Made by a program: the position numbers and the translations under genes. This document shows positions 20,401 through 33,908 of a DNA stretch of 64,000 bases, in pieces (position 1 is the stretch's first letter; each line of letters starts with the position of its first letter). The notes under the pieces are model-generated. The model was not told where the DNA came from, searched no databases, and saw only the letters and a list, made by a program, of their open reading frames with translations. The stretch comes from Aquilaria yunnanensis. Taxonomy: Eukaryota > Streptophyta > Magnoliopsida > Malvales > Thymelaeaceae. Location of the stretch: the NCBI GenBank assembly GCA_039654915.1, contig CM077599.1, positions 8,310,501-8,374,500 on the forward strand, given 5' to 3'.

Positions 20401-23099
20401 TAGTCTAGCTATAATAAATCTTTCACACAAAGGAAAGTGAAAAATTATGCAAGAAAGGAAAAAAGTTGAGTGACTGAGTGAGTTAGTGTGTGGGATCTAT
20501 GATTTCTTTGAAAGCAAATTGTCTTTTCCACATGGTGGCCTTTTTGCAACTTCTTTGTTTTTTTTTTTTTTTTTGCTAACCTTTTCCGGCCGTGCGTTGC
20601 AGAGAGCTTTATCGGATGATTGGGGGAAGAGGGGAGGGATTATTTCTTTTGAAGAAAGGCGCACAAGTCAAAAGCAGTTACCTGCTTAGCTTGCTTGCTT
20701 TTGCTTTTTGCTTTCCTTTCGTGCGCCCGACTATTCCACGCTACTATTTGAAACTACTTCTATACGACTATACCTATTTTTTTTAGCTTTTTCTCTCTAG
20801 GTTGGTCCTTGTTTGACGCTGTTATATCTTTAGTGGCCTGGGTGGCAAATCCGAATGGCGTTTTCAACTCTCATCCTTTACCTAATTTTGGATCAAGTTC
20901 ATGTACGCCACCTAACGAAAAGGGATAAAAAATTCATGAAAAAAACAAACAATGTTAGTATTTTTTTTTCTCAAGAATCCGTATTGTTTTGTCGAATGGA
21001 TGAATTCGTGTTAGTTTTCAATGAATGAAATTCATTAGTGTAGAACACTTTTTAAAATCTTAATCTAAGCCTTTGAGTAATTATCTTTCAATATATTTTA
21101 TTAAATTGTCCAATAATCTTCACTACAAAGTTGATTTACACACACACACACACACAAAAGATTTTTCGAGCAGAGCTCTATTAAGCTTGAACTTGAAAAC
21201 AAGCCCATATACCTTAAGAGCTCGATACCCCAAGCTCTGTAAAAAATAAAAAAAATACTCTAAACCCATAACCCTAAACCCAAATAGCCATAGAATGACA
21301 ACTAAAGGATTGAAAATACCAATTTGGGGGGCGATTGTCTAGTAACTGAATATTGATGGTTGAAAGCTTTAGTTGCTATCTCAATTGCTTAAATTAAACA
21401 CCGTTGTAAATGGCGATTGAACTATTACAACAATTGAATTTTAGTTGCTCTGTTTAGTTGTTTTTTTTTGTTGGTGTAGTGTTTTTTTTTTGTTTTGGAA
21501 AAAATTGGACATTTTGTGCACGCAAAGTAGTTTTTGCCCTAAGAAAAAAAAAGTCCAAGTTTTGTGTGTCATGTTTTCACTAACATAACTACTTTCATCT
21601 ATGTACTATATAGTGGATTCCTCCTATTAAAAAACTAAAATGAAAAGATCTAAAACAATTTAGAGCCAAAAACAACAAAAAAAAAAAAGACAAGTAATAA
21701 ATTGAAGTCATTTGAAGATAAGAACAAAATACAAGTTAAACGTTTGATAACCCGGAAGTTTACCCGTTCAGGTTGGAAGAGGATTGAGAAAGATGGCGGG
21801 GGAGATGGCGATGGGGATAGGGCGCATGGGGACATGACATGGACTCATCGTGGATCGTACGGCCTCACATGGCGCTGTTACTTGTTGGGAGATGCCACCA
21901 AATACGCCTATCCCTCTCCCTTGTGTCCCTTCCCAACGTGCGCATATCATTTGTTCAACAAAATCTTTTACAGCATTTAACGAAAAATGACTGTGCAAAG
22001 TGGGAAAAAAATTAATCCTAAAATTACAAATATTTTTACAAAAAATGACATGAGGAGCTGTTAACATTAGATTAGGATGTAAATCATTTGGCAACAATCT
22101 TTTAATATTATTTACTTGTAATATTCACATTTGTAAAATCATTTTGTATGTGTAGCACAATAGAAATAAGCACAGTTTTTTTTGGGCATATTAAAACAAT
22201 AGTAAAGTCACTTGGAGTCTATACGAAACTCTTCTTTGCTGTGTGTATTGTGTGTACAACGTTTTAGCAATTTAGTATTTTTTTTTTCCCTTTTCTACTC
22301 ACAAGAATTTCCGTTATTTGCATCCTAAGTCTGGTTCATCAAGAAAGAATATATCCAGAAATATCGTTGTATTCCGAAAAAAAAAAAAGGAAATATCGTT
22401 GTAAACTTTATATGTGACATTTTTATGTCAATTCTTTGACTTTTCAAACGTTTATCCTGAAACATAGGAGTACCTTTTTCGGGTTGCCTCCAAAATAAAG
22501 CAAGTTTTGTTTCCCGAATCATTTTAAGTAACTATTTTTCCCTCAAGTGATTACGTTACTCTTCTTTTTAATTACGGTGAAGATCCGTTTTTAACCGGTG
22601 GAACTAAAATTCATGTTTTGAATAGTTATTTCAATAAACAATCGATATATCCTGATTAATTAAATTCGCTATTTAAGTAAAAGAAATACGAGGCATAAAA
22701 AAAGGGTAAAAGAATATGAACAGCACTGCCTTTTAATTCCTTTATATATATGTGTTTGTTTGCTTATTTGTTTATTATATTTGGTGTAAGTATACACAAA
22801 ATGGTTTGTTTCTTTTTTTTTTTTTTTGTGTTTAATTATCTGAACATTTATATTGTTCACAAAAAAAATAATTTAAATTGTTTGTTAATGAAATTGTGCA
22901 TGGTATTCATGAATATTTGTTCGTTTGACTGTGACATATATATACGTATGAATGTTGGTTACTGATGAAGAATAATGCAAGGAAGAGAGCCTAAAGCGAC
23001 CACAAGATCCTAAGTGAAGCAAAAGAGAATCATAATCAAATCGTACTCTAATGGTCGATCAGTCTATATAACTGCGATGATTTTTTTTTTTTTTTTTGC
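20401..23099. other. Intergenic DNA; a CACTA-like end near 21306-21482
   Basis: No gene recognised. 20580-20760 and 21770-21970 are less AT-rich than the rest and may be old gene pieces; neither strand gives a recognisable product. 21306-21482 carries repeated TTTAGTTGC motifs and ends TTGTTGGTGTAGTG, the form expected of a CACTA-element 3' end; no opposite end was found. A CA microsatellite is at 21138-21156. Confidence 0.4.
21138..21156. repeat. (CA)n microsatellite
   Basis: About nine CA units. Confidence 0.85.
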
Positions 23100-23682
23100 T
23101 TACATTTCGTACGATTCAAAATCATCCCTAGTTTGATGAGAAGTCTTGGCATGAGGTTTGTGGGCGATTGAAGAAGGGGCATATACCGGGTCTCCTATCT
23201 CACCTTGAGGATCCCAACATCTGAGGATCCCAATGGATAATTTCAACTTGACCTATTTAGGTAGCACTTTTTTTATGAGTCATACAAAATTTTAAAAACA
23301 AACTGACATATTTTTGTAGGCATGCACTGATGCCCACTAAGTTGAGATTGCTCGACTGATGGTGGAAGCCACAGCTTTGTGATTAGGTAAAAAAGGCAAC
23401 AACTAGTGCGAGCAAACCATCAATGATTAGTTTGAGCAAGTTACCACCCAATTAACTCAGATACAGGCTCACGTGGAGGACAAGATCTAGTGTCAGACAA
23501 GCACACTACTATCCATGAGCTTATATGGAGCTGAGTATGGGAGTGGGCGAGACGGTGTTTTGATCCTACCACATCAATGAGGGCGTAATTAAGGTTTAGG
23601 GTTTTTTTTTATATTTTTTGTATTCACTAGATATTTATGTAAATTATCAATATTATGTTAATAATATTTTTATTATTCATTT

Positions 23683-23727
<45 letters not shown>
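23683..23727. repeat. (ATA)n microsatellite
   Basis: About 14 trinucleotide units. Confidence 0.9.
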
Positions 23728-23839
23728 TAATGTAATATACTAATTTAATCAATTATATACACAAAAATCAATAATTAAAACAATAGAAAAACAAACAACC
23801 AAAATGCTACGATTTTAATGATCGTAGCTAGCAATGATT

Positions 23840-24351
23840 TTGATCGTTGCACGTAACAATGATCTTGGTCGTCGCTCATGCAGCGAGTCAAAACCGTCGC
23901 TCTTGTGTCTTCTTACATAATCGTCGCTATTAATTTGACGATAATAATCAGGGAAATTCTGGCGTCCGCCCTGACGGACGTACGCCAGAGACGGAACTGT
24001 TTAACGGTGTCAAGAGTGGGGCGTGGAGTTGGAGGGATAAGAAAAGTTTTGAATTTTCTATCGTAATAAATAGAGATGAGAAGATATTCTCAGGAGAGTT
24101 TAATAACTGATCCAAACTTTGTGCCGTTCTCTTCTTCATTTCGGTTTAATAACTGATCCAAACTCGCCTCCGGTAACAGGGTGATGAGGGAGAACGAGAA
24201 AGGGAGGGGCGGAGAACTTTGTGCCGTTCTCTTCTTCATTTTGATCATTGCACGTAACAATGATCTTGGTCGTCGCTCATGCAGCGAGTCAAAACTGTCG
24301 CTCTTGTGTCTTCTTGCATAATCGTCGCTATTAATTTGACGATAATAATCA
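23840..24351. repeat. 111-bp direct repeats flanking a 290-bp segment with a hairpin
   Basis: 23840-23950 and 24241-24351 match at all but about three positions. Between them lie a strong inverted repeat (23958-23989, TCTGGCGT...ACGCCAGA with an inner CCG/CGG extension), two copies of TTTAATAACTGATCCAAACT (24099, 24146) and two copies of a GTGCCGTTCTCTTCTTCATTT phrase. The repeats start TG and end CA, as in a miniature LTR element, but no primer-binding site is visible, so a nested tandem duplication is the simpler reading. Confidence 0.8.
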
Positions 24352-24502
24352 TCACAAAGCTACGTCGATATTGCGATGATTTTTAATGGCGATGGTGAAT
24401 CTTTCTATGATTTTTTGTGATGATTTCTTTCATAGCGTTTTTTCTTTTGCTATGATTTAGCTACTATTTTTGCCATAGCAAAAGCCCTAGATTCTTGTAG
24501 TT

Positions 24503-25889
24503 TACTGAAATTGCTCATTTGTAAAAGAATGAATACAACATTCATTTACTGTGAGTATTTGCTAACAGTTTAATGAGTAATCACGGATAAAAGTTTGTTC
24601 ATGTTCGATCAGTTTATTTAATGCCCTTCTTAAGGTTGGTTTTTAGAAACGTTAGCACATCCTTTGAAGGTGAAGTTTATGTAAAAAATTTTTAAAGAAT
24701 TTAAAAAAAAAAACAAAAAAAAAACAAAAGGGTTCATTTGTTATGGTGTCTGCTTGTATCATTTTTTTTCAAAAAAAAAATTGAAGTACTTTTTACATCT
24801 AAATTAATTTGCTTAAAGGAAAAACTAAAAATAGCTCAATAATCAAAACTTTCTTAAAAATACTTCATGTCGAAACAGAGGAAAAGGAAAGGAAAAAACA
24901 GTGAGAAGATCCTCATATAATCTCGTGAGCCGAGCAACTAGGTATGGATATATAAGCTGTTGCCTCTTTGGTGTGAGGACATTATACCATATGGTTGATC
25001 AGATTTAAATATTATCTTGTGCTTAGATATTCCTTTCAGTAAGCAATGGATAATTAAGGGACATGTGGATAAACTAAATAGTGCATAATTCTTCACGTAT
25101 CTTACCGTGTAATAATTCTAGATATTAGAAGAAAGAAATTCATCTCAATTTTACTTCTTTATTTTTTAATAAATTTTTTCTTTGCCGATCTAAGAGAAAG
25201 AAATGCATGGTTGCGTTAAATTGGCATCGGGTAATATTAGTGCAAGTCTGTGTGTTGGTAAAAAATGCACCATACTGTATGTTATTGGTTTATCCTCATA
25301 AAAACATGTTAATTTAAAGTGTGTCTTTTTTTTTTTTTCTCTTTTTCCGTACCTTCCATGTTTGTTCATCTTCTCTCAGATTTACTCTCTCTTCCCTTGT
25401 GTGTCTGACGCTCAACCAACACAGCAGTTGTTCTCTACCATTAAGACTGCGGTCAGATCGGAGGTATGACCGACGCGGGAGGGTTGCCATTGCCTTTGTT
25501 GGGCTCACTGATCTCTATCATGTCTCTTCCTCTGTTAGTTGCCTCTGTTTGTTTCTGTTGTTGCTCGACCGAGAGAGACTCTCAGGTACGGCCGACGCCG
25601 GAGGACCGTCGTTGCCGTTATTGGGCTCACCAATCTCCATCGTGTCTCTTCATCCAGTTGCCTCTGCTTTTTGTTTTACCTTTGTCGATCAATCGAGAGA
25701 GAGATATAGAGTTCCATGATTATTACTCTAGTTTCAAAAAGAAAATGTACTGTACTAGGATAAGGAAACAAAAAAAAAAGGATGTACTGGACTAGGATAG
25801 AAATTTTTACAATAGTTACAAAAATACAAAACTAGCATAAATATGTCTAAGTCATCAAAAACAGCAAAACAAAGTTACTTTAGTCAAAG
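24503..25889. other. Intergenic DNA with a ~125-bp imperfect tandem duplication
   Basis: No gene recognised. At 25466-25712 two copies of about 125 bp follow each other (GACGC-GGAGG, TTGGGCTCAC, ATCTC-ATC-TGTCTCTTC, GTTGCCTCTG, CGA-CGAGAGAGA). ORFs over this part on the plus strand (25321-25795) read the duplicate in two frames and have no recognisable product. Confidence 0.4.
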
Positions 25890-26275
25890 AGATCAATATC
25901 TCTCATATGTGTGTGTATGCACACGCATTTTATATATCTATCACTTATTTTATATATTAATTTTTATATATATTTAATATTTAATTTGTATATATCTTTA
26001 ATTTTGGTGCAAAATGAGAACTGATATGTTTATACATGTTTTTCTTAATGGAATGTTGAACCCTTAACATATATGTAGAGGTAGGCAGTGGGCTGGGCTG
26101 GGTCAGACTTGAGGTCAAACCAAGTCCAATCGGATTTTATATTAAATCTGTATATATCTAATATCTTATTTGTACATATTTTCGGTGTGTTTACATTTAT
26201 TTTATGTTATGAATAGTAGTATTATAATATAAATACATATAGACATAAGGGGTAGGGAGCATATTAACTTAGCCA
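25890..26275. repeat. TTTGTACATAT-family repeat, short copy
   Basis: Shares the TATATCTATCAC, ATTTGTATATATCTTTAA, AATGAGAACTGAT and GGAATGTTGAACCC phrases and the ATAAGGGGTAGGG right end with the copy at 18900-20400. Confidence 0.6.
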
Positions 26276-28430
26276 ATAGGTGAGATGGATAGATGTTGTG
26301 TGAGAATTACTGTTGACCCGAAACCTTTAGTCTTTGTTGTAAATGATTCCTCAACCTCTATTTCATTGCAAGTTGGTATCAACCATTCGCAATCGTTTCA
26401 TATTAGTCTATAATTTTAGATAAGACTAGGTGAATACATAAATTCAATCTATAGACGGAGAAAACTGAATAGTTTAAATAGTTTATTGATCTGAAAAAAA
26501 AATCATTTGACTACTTAAATTTACTGAAAAAGCAATGCTTCTTGGTCCAATTGGTCTAATAATTTCCAACGAGAAGAACAGCATGAAGCCCAAAATTACT
26601 AGGCCCACTTCTACCAAGGTTTCACCTCAAACACTACCACAGTTGAGGAAGCACCCTATCAAATTCAGGAACGGCAAAAATTGATCCCGCAAGGAGACAA
26701 GTCCATGTACTTGATGGTAATTATCCGATAATTGATTGGGGACTAACGGCAGAATTTAATTAGCCTGCGGCGAGACAAACGGAAACGTCGGTAAACCAAA
26801 AAGCTCCGAATTTCATCGTCAAATTAAATGGTGTCCCTGTCTCGCTGTTTCAATCAAATAAACACGATTTAAACCTCAAGTATGTATAATTATGTACAAT
26901 TTTGCTTTCTTGGGACCATTTCTGACATTCTCTATTGCTACTTATTTATGGTCTACATCTTGAGCTATCTCTCTCTCTCTCTGTCAAAATAATAGTAATA
27001 GGAATAACAATATACGAATATTGATCGAGTCCGGTCGGAGATGAACATAAAGACTGAGAGAAATGATAGAGCGAGTAGTTGAGAATTATCCAGAGGTGGC
27101 ATTTATCGGATAAGAAAATGTATTTATGTATGTATGTGTGACTTCATCATCCATCTCAAATCTAGCTAGCTAGCCCTGCTCCATGAAATAAGTACTTAAA
27201 TTTATTACATTGTCCTAATTAGGACTGAATTGGTCCTTCCCCATGATCATCCCATTTTCATTTCAGGACCTTATAAACGGCTATATATCTCTGACGTCTA
27301 CCCAACATCAACACTTTATCTCCTCCTACAAACTCTTGCATCACAAATATTGATTGGAAAGAAAGTTGACAGAAAATGGTAAATTATGCCTTATTATTCC
27401 CTACAAATTAAAAGACATGTATATAGCGGTAATCAATTACAAATGTTATCATCAGTTTGTGATTGATATTATTTTAGATAGGGGCCAGTGTTATAAGGTA
27501 TATAAGGTCGTCTGAGTGCCAGCGGTTGGAGCGGTGGAGCTCCTCCATGGACGGGGACGGCGGTGAAGGTATTGAACAACGTAAGGTAGAGATGGCGGAA
27601 GAGGAGAAGAGGATGATAGGAGGGTGGGGCCATGCACATGTGGATGGCCATACTGTTAGCATGTGGGTGTTAGGACTTCTTCTGCAACACTTATGTGGTG
27701 CCTATCGCTTCGTTGCCAAAGCAAAATTAAAGGTAGGGACTTTGGGAGAGGATAGGGTCCAACACTCCAACTACTGCTAAGGTAGGGACCGAAACGGGCT
27801 TTCAGAATCAAGTTGGGCAGGGCAGGCGCCAGGCGGAGACTGGAAATAATAACCAGCTAGCTTTTCTACTAAGTACGTCCTCTTTCTTTCCGCGGTTAAT
27901 TACACTACTTTTCCCCTTCTAAGTATGGTTTCAGTTATCCTTTCACCCCCAAGTTTAGAAGTTTGCTCTCATTCCCTGCCGTTTATGTATTGGACCGGAC
28001 TGAAATGTTTTTAATAGGTTAAGAACCAAAATATAACATCTTTAATAGGTTTAGGTTCGAAATAGAATATTTAATATACTATGGATGAAAATTGAATGAT
28101 AATTAAATGTGAAGGATCATTCATGCAATTCACTCCAACAAAAAATCAGTACCCATGTAACATCGATAGGATCCTTCAATCCTATAATCCTACCACAATC
28201 CTACTAAATATTCAATTCTATAACATTTTAACAAAGTTTGCTATGTCATGATCATGAGATCATACGATCTTATTATCTTGATCGCGATTTTTAACACAAC
28301 TGTGGTTTAGGGGTGTAAAATAAGTTATGGTGTAAAAGTAGGTTTCAAACATGGGTATAAACGTGTAATTGGTTCCAAATCTCGAGTAGGTGCAGTATTC
28401 GTCCTTTGCCTTCTTTTCCAAGCAAAAAGA
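26276..28430. other. Intergenic DNA; unassigned ORF and possible promoter
   Basis: 27268-27300 has a TATA-like run (TATAAACGGCTATATA) with a leader-like sequence up to an ATG at 27376, but the reading frame is very short. 27526-27780 is an 84-codon plus-strand ORF with less AT bias; I do not recognise its product and it has no clear partner exons. 27895-28110 holds a piece of the phrase-type MULE terminal repeat (TTTAATAGGTTAAGAACC). Confidence 0.3.
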
Positions 28431-28439
28431 TTTGTATTA

Positions 28440-30348
28440 GGCCAAAATGCAAAATTGATCCCCTAACTTTGTCTACTCATGCAAGTTAGTCATTTAAGTG
28501 TTTCTCATCATGACTTAATCCCTCAACTTCAAGAAATATAACAATTAAGTCTCTATGTAGCCCAGCAAACTACAACCTTAGTTCCAACTTTCAACATTTC
28601 AGTAAAAATGATTATTACTTTTAGAAACTTTCATTCACACCAAATTCATGAATTAACAAATTTTACTACATTGTTAACTACAATTATTAAATAATTAGAT
28701 TATTTACACATTGTAATGCAAAAGACTTATGTAAAATAATATAAAGAATTTATGATTATCTAAAAAATTATATTTTGCTTATTCTATTAAAGAAACTATT
28801 TTTATTGACCTATTAGAAAGCCAAAAATCTATTTTTTATTTTTTCCACCTTTACTTCGATCATTTATTTTTCCTATAGATTTTCTTACTTCTTTAGTAAA
28901 ATAAATTCCCCATTATTAGCAGTTTATCCACACAAAAAAACTAAATAAACCTTTAACTTTGAGATGATTTCTCCATTATCTTCTTCCTCAGCTTTTCTTT
29001 ACCTTCTTTATTTCTTCAATTTCTTACATATCAATGGCTACATTTTGTTTAATTTGAAACTTTTGTTCAAATGTAAATACTAGTTGGAATAAAAAAAAAC
29101 AGTCAATATTCTAATTAAGTGGTTAAATTATTTTTCTTAATTTTTCCCCAAATTCCCTACTCTATTTATATCTAGCCAAAGTAGATAAAATTGTAGCCCA
29201 ACAAACCAAAAGTAGCATGAAAAAAATTTGATCTTTTATGAAATCTAATGAAATATAAATGTTATTGAAGCAAAAAAAAAAAAAAAAAAGATAGCAAAAA
29301 CAAAGCTCTAAAGTTGTATTAACCAATAGTGGTTTTTTCTCTTAAAAAAACTCAAAAGCAAGTAAGCTAGTTTTAGATATTCGATGCTAATTTCATATTA
29401 GTAAGTATTAGATTTTTTTTAAAATTATACATACTATAGGTTTGCGATTGCGATTTTTCTTTATTGTTGTTTTTTTTTCTTGTGAAGGGGACATATCTTT
29501 ACATTGCTTTTTTTTTTAATGGTTTATTAGTAATTTTTTGTAGAATAAAAAAGTTCAAGGGCTTAATATAAGAGTTTTAACTAATAGCTATATCAAAGTG
29601 GGTAAGTTTTACAAATTATTTTTTAATTTTTCTTTGAAAACAAACAATAAAAGCCAAGGAAATTGTAGTACCATCATCATTAGCATGAGATTTGCAAGTG
29701 ATGAATTGGCTTTAAGATGATGCGGTATACTAATTCTAAATTACAAGATATTAATACCAAAAAGATTCATTTGGAAAATTGTTTGAAAAATAAATATGCT
29801 TAAAAAACTCCTCCAAAATGATCTCTGAGTTCACTACTCCTTAATATTGCACGTTTTGCACAAAAAAAAAGTGAGAAAAAATATTTACAAAAAATAATTT
29901 ATCAACATAATAGTGGAGTGCATAAAAGATAAATTTTTTGCTTTACAATAAATCAACCAAAGTAGTTTCTAAAATAATAAGAAAAATATAACTTATTAAA
30001 TGCCTAGAAATTTTTTAACTTATTTATATAATTTTTTTGAATTATTATTTTGTAAGTTATTTAATTAGTTAATTATGTTCTTAACAACAGTAAAGTTTAT
30101 TAACCAACAAGTTTGGTGATAATGGAAGTTCCTAAATAGAAGTGTCATTTTACTTAAAGATTGAAAGTTGGGACTTAAAGTTGTAATTTATCCTAACAGT
30201 TCAAGGACTTAATGGCACCATTTTACAAAGTTTGAGGACTAAGTCACATGATTTTGTAAAGTTTGAGGACAAAGTCATACCCAGTCAAAGTTAAGGGAAT
30301 AAGTCGTGAGAGTTGGCAATGTTGGAGGACTAATGGTGCATTTAGACC
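28440..30348. mobile_element. MULE-type transposon with perfect 9-bp TSD
   Basis: The ends GGCCAAAATGCA and ...TGCATTTAGACC are near inverse copies, and the inverted similarity runs for about 180 bp (ACTTAATCCCTCAACTTC left, related to the TTGAGGACTAAGTC phrases on the right). TTTGTATTA is duplicated at 28431-28439 and 30349-30357. The interior is AT-rich, with no transposase. The element is about 1.9 kb. Confidence 0.85.
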
Positions 30349-31875
30349 TTTGTATTATGGGGCCTTCTAGATTCCACAGGCCTAATCACAGGTCTCTGTA
30401 AAGTTTAATACATCCATACAACTAAGCTCTGGATCCAGAAACTACACATACAACATCTAATAATTTTTTTGGGTGTAATCCAAATATGTCCTCAAATTTT
30501 AAGAGTTATCTTAAAGTGGTCCCTTAATTCTAAAAATAGCTATTAAAATCCCCAAACTCAATTACTGTGTCATATTTTGGTCCATACTATTAGTTCACAC
30601 GTTATATCAAATGAAATTTTTCTACGTGGCACTTACTACTCCCATGATGGGTCTCAAATTGCCACGTGAATAACTATACTAAAAAAATAAGAAACTTTAA
30701 GTTAAAATTAACACAAATAAATAGTTATAAGGATTTAAATTGTCAATTTTTCCAAATTCATCTTCTTCTTCACAGCGGGTGTCATTTGTCTTCTCTCCTT
30801 CGCTTGTTCCTCCTAAACTCATCAGCCAACGTATGTTCTTGGCGGTGCTGTCATCCACTCTCTTGGCTTTCATTGACAATAGCCATTCTTTTCAGGCAGT
30901 AAGTACCCAAGCAACGACAAACCCACATGATATAATGAACCAAATGAACCTATGTTCGAATTGACTGTAATTGGAGAAGATTTTGGAGATGATTAAGCCA
31001 AATGAACCGATGAAGATTGACACGTAGGCAGATGAGGATGGACGAGGATGGATGAGGACATATGAGGACCGACGCGTAGACGGAGAGATAGGAGATGGAG
31101 AGATGGTGAGATGGTGGCAGACTTTGATGGTGGAGGCAGATGGTGAAACTTAGGGAAGGGGTTGGAATTATTGCACTTTAAGAAGTTAAAGTAGTAACTT
31201 TAGACTATTTCTTGTTATAAAAAATTATTTTTAATTTAATTTTTCCTTTCTAGGTGGGATAATTTAAAAAAATAATAAAAATACTTTCTTTTATAAAAAA
31301 TATTTTAAATTTACTTTTTGTACTTCTTAATGTGTAAGGTTCAATAAACTAATAAGAAACTAATAAGCTGGGAAAATAATCAGTTTATATAAGAGTAATG
31401 AACAATAATGCATTAAATTTAATTTAAAATAAATTGGGCCATGAATTAAATATAAATGACCGATATGATGATTTAATAAAAATAAATATGTTTTCTCACT
31501 TGAGAAAAACATGACAACAGTATTGGTTTAAAAATTATTTCTAATTTCGATTTTATTTCCATCTTCACATTCCACTTACTAGTTAACATCTTTGCTGTAA
31601 CATTCAAAGTAAATATTGACAGAAATGTAAGTGTGGCTCTTATAGAAACCTGAGGGGGGATGTTATATATACATTTCACAGAATGAGAAGGGGCAATCGT
31701 AGATTGAACCAAAGTTGAGGGGCAGGGTCTGAAAATGTGGTGTTGTACTTGTTTTCGTACAAATTTTGTGATGCGGTGAGAGAATCCTGTCAGTTGGGAA
31801 TCACGCTCTGGATGGAAATGAAGAATAAGAAAGGTGGGTAAAGAATGGCTGCAGGGTTGGATTTCAGGCTAAAAA

Positions 31876-31906
31876 CGTGTGTTTGTGTGTGTGTGTGTGT
31901 GTGTGT
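31876..31906. repeat. (GT)n microsatellite
   Basis: About fifteen GT units with one TTT interruption. Confidence 0.9.
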
Positions 31907-32766
31907 ACCGTACGCTACTGTTGTGTACACCATCCTATTCCTATATGGACATGCGTGCACCTGATTCAATGCATGAGAATGAGATTGGGAATATATAACA
32001 CGGCAAATTCAGTTTGACACTTCATAATTTCATACATGCATGTAAGTTTTCCGGATCATAGTATACATCCTTTCTTTCTTGTTTTTTTTTTACTTTTTCT
32101 TTTATCATTTTATTTGGAATTAAATTGTAGAAAATTTTGAGAGTTAAAGAAAGAGGATATGCCTCTATACTGTATAAGGGAGATTTTCATGGTCTCTTGA
32201 TTTTGTAAGGTTCTTTTGAATCATCAATAGCATTACCTTAATTCGGATCTTCATTAAAAAAAAATAGTATGAAATTAAGGAAAATAAAAGTGTATAATAT
32301 GATTCGGGTGAACTTTTATGAAATATGATTTTGCTGGTGCTCGGCTAAGTCCTTAAGCTAATTATTCATCATGCATGTCCTATGTATTTATAAATTTTTC
32401 ACTAATTAAGGTGTGTGTGAGAGACTTCAAATTAAGGCAATGGTCAATTTTTCAATGCATACCTATATATAGCGTATAAAGAAACATAAATTAGTTAGAG
32501 TAAAATGGAGGTTGATTTTGTGCCCCAAAATGGTTGGATTATATACATCGGATCATCAGCAGGAAAAAGCATGATCTGAAATTAGATTATGAAATAATGA
32601 TAATAATGGAAGGCATAAATATTAATTAGATACAGGTGGGCAGAGGCCTGATTTGATAATTTCTGTAGGCGTAGGCCCAAAAGGGTCGGATCAATTTAAC
32701 GGTTAACATATTTGGGGTTGTCCTCGTGTGCGCGTCCTCTTTCTCTAACACACACGCGGTCCCATT

Positions 32767-32800
32767 CCCTCTCCCTCTCCCTCTCCCTCTCCCTCTCCCT
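32767..32800. repeat. (CCCTCT)n hexanucleotide repeat
   Basis: Between five and six perfect pyrimidine hexamers. Confidence 0.9.
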
Positions 32801-32993
32801 GCCATGCTTACTTATTTATCTATTAATTTAATTTACTATAGTATTTTTTTTACATGCATGCAATTCCCTTTTTTCAACTATATTCTTCTTATATAGTTTC
32901 ATTTTGCATACACTCAAATTAATTCGGGACAAGCAGGGGCAAAATAAACTAGAAATTGGCAAGAATTCTCGTAATAAGCATACGAGCATGTGA

Positions 32994-33028
<35 letters not shown>
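32994..33028. repeat. (AT)n(GT)n compound microsatellite
   Basis: AT alternation runs directly into about ten GT units. Confidence 0.9.
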
Positions 33029-33908
33029 ATGGGTGAGAGAGAAATGACCATCATTTTCTTCATGAAACGAAACCAACCTTGTTCTTGACTTTTTTGCACA
33101 AAGGGATTGAATATTTGGAGCAAGTGGGGAAGGACCAAAGATGATAAATTAAGGGAATTGATGGGATGGGAATAAAAATTAAATGCAAGGCAACAAAAAA
33201 CATTGCCAAGGAGCTGGATGGAGAAGCGAGGAAATAGAGAGGTCGAGGCCAATGTAGGGTGAACCACGGACACAGGAGGACCCTGAGATGGGCCACCCCT
33301 GCACCAGACGGGGGACCATTTTGCTTTCGGATCACCCTCACTTTCATTTTGAGAGAGACACTCCAGCCCAGCCCCAAACCAGGCCCCATCTTCCCAACCC
33401 CATCCCCACTCTTCACTTATAATCTCGTGCTTATGTAATTTACTACCTCGGAATTGTATTTGGCAGACATCTTATTCTCAATTCAGTGAAAATGGTTAAA
33501 TTTTATATGAGAGCACATGAATAAATGAAGAAAAAGTTAATTATTTCATTAATACTTATAACTTTCTTTCCGGGAAATTATATCGGGACGTACCATAGAG
33601 AATTTTATAAAAAATTTTGTACATTAATTTTCTGCACGTTTGACATTAGCCATTTACAAATATATTTAAATTTTACTATTTTAGATCATTTCAATTTTTT
33701 ATAACATTTTCATATTTAATAAATTACTTCATTATATTACATTTTAAATTGTCATTCCAATAGTCACATTTTTCATCTTTTTTTTTTTAAAAAATTTACG
33801 TGGAAAAGGTGAGTCACGTGAAGCCAATATATAATTTTTTTTTATTTTCAAACTCAATATGAAGTTCAAATGTTTTAGCGAACTCAGCGGTACAGGTACT
33901 ATTTATTT

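Larger units (their letters stand above)
23100..24502. mobile_element. Decayed CACTA-like element
   Basis: The right part is packed with ATGATTTT, GCTATGATTT and TCGTCGCTATT motifs and ends CCATAGCAAAAGCCCTAGATTCTTGTAGT, close to the ...TTCTTGTAGTG end of CACTA elements. 23150-23580 gives only broken reading frames with a weak look of a transposon protein. An (ATA)n tract (23683-23727) and the duplication at 23840-24351 interrupt it. The left boundary is not defined. Similar sequence occurs at 46634-49020. Confidence 0.4.
30358..33899. other. Intergenic DNA; MULE-type end and microsatellites
   Basis: 30475-30660 repeats the phrase-type terminal sequence also seen at 8574-8745 (TTAAAGTGGTCCCTTAA) and is followed, as there, by a less AT-rich stretch (30770-31130). 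No right end or gene is recognised. The rest is AT-rich spacer with GT, CCCTCT and AT/GT microsatellites. Minus-strand ORFs at 32828-33416 read through these and are not credible. Confidence 0.35.

Noticed and set aside
32828..33416. Overlapping minus-strand ORFs of 82-119 codons
   Set aside because: They read through AT/GT microsatellites and spacer, with His-Thr repeats as a result; no family resemblance.
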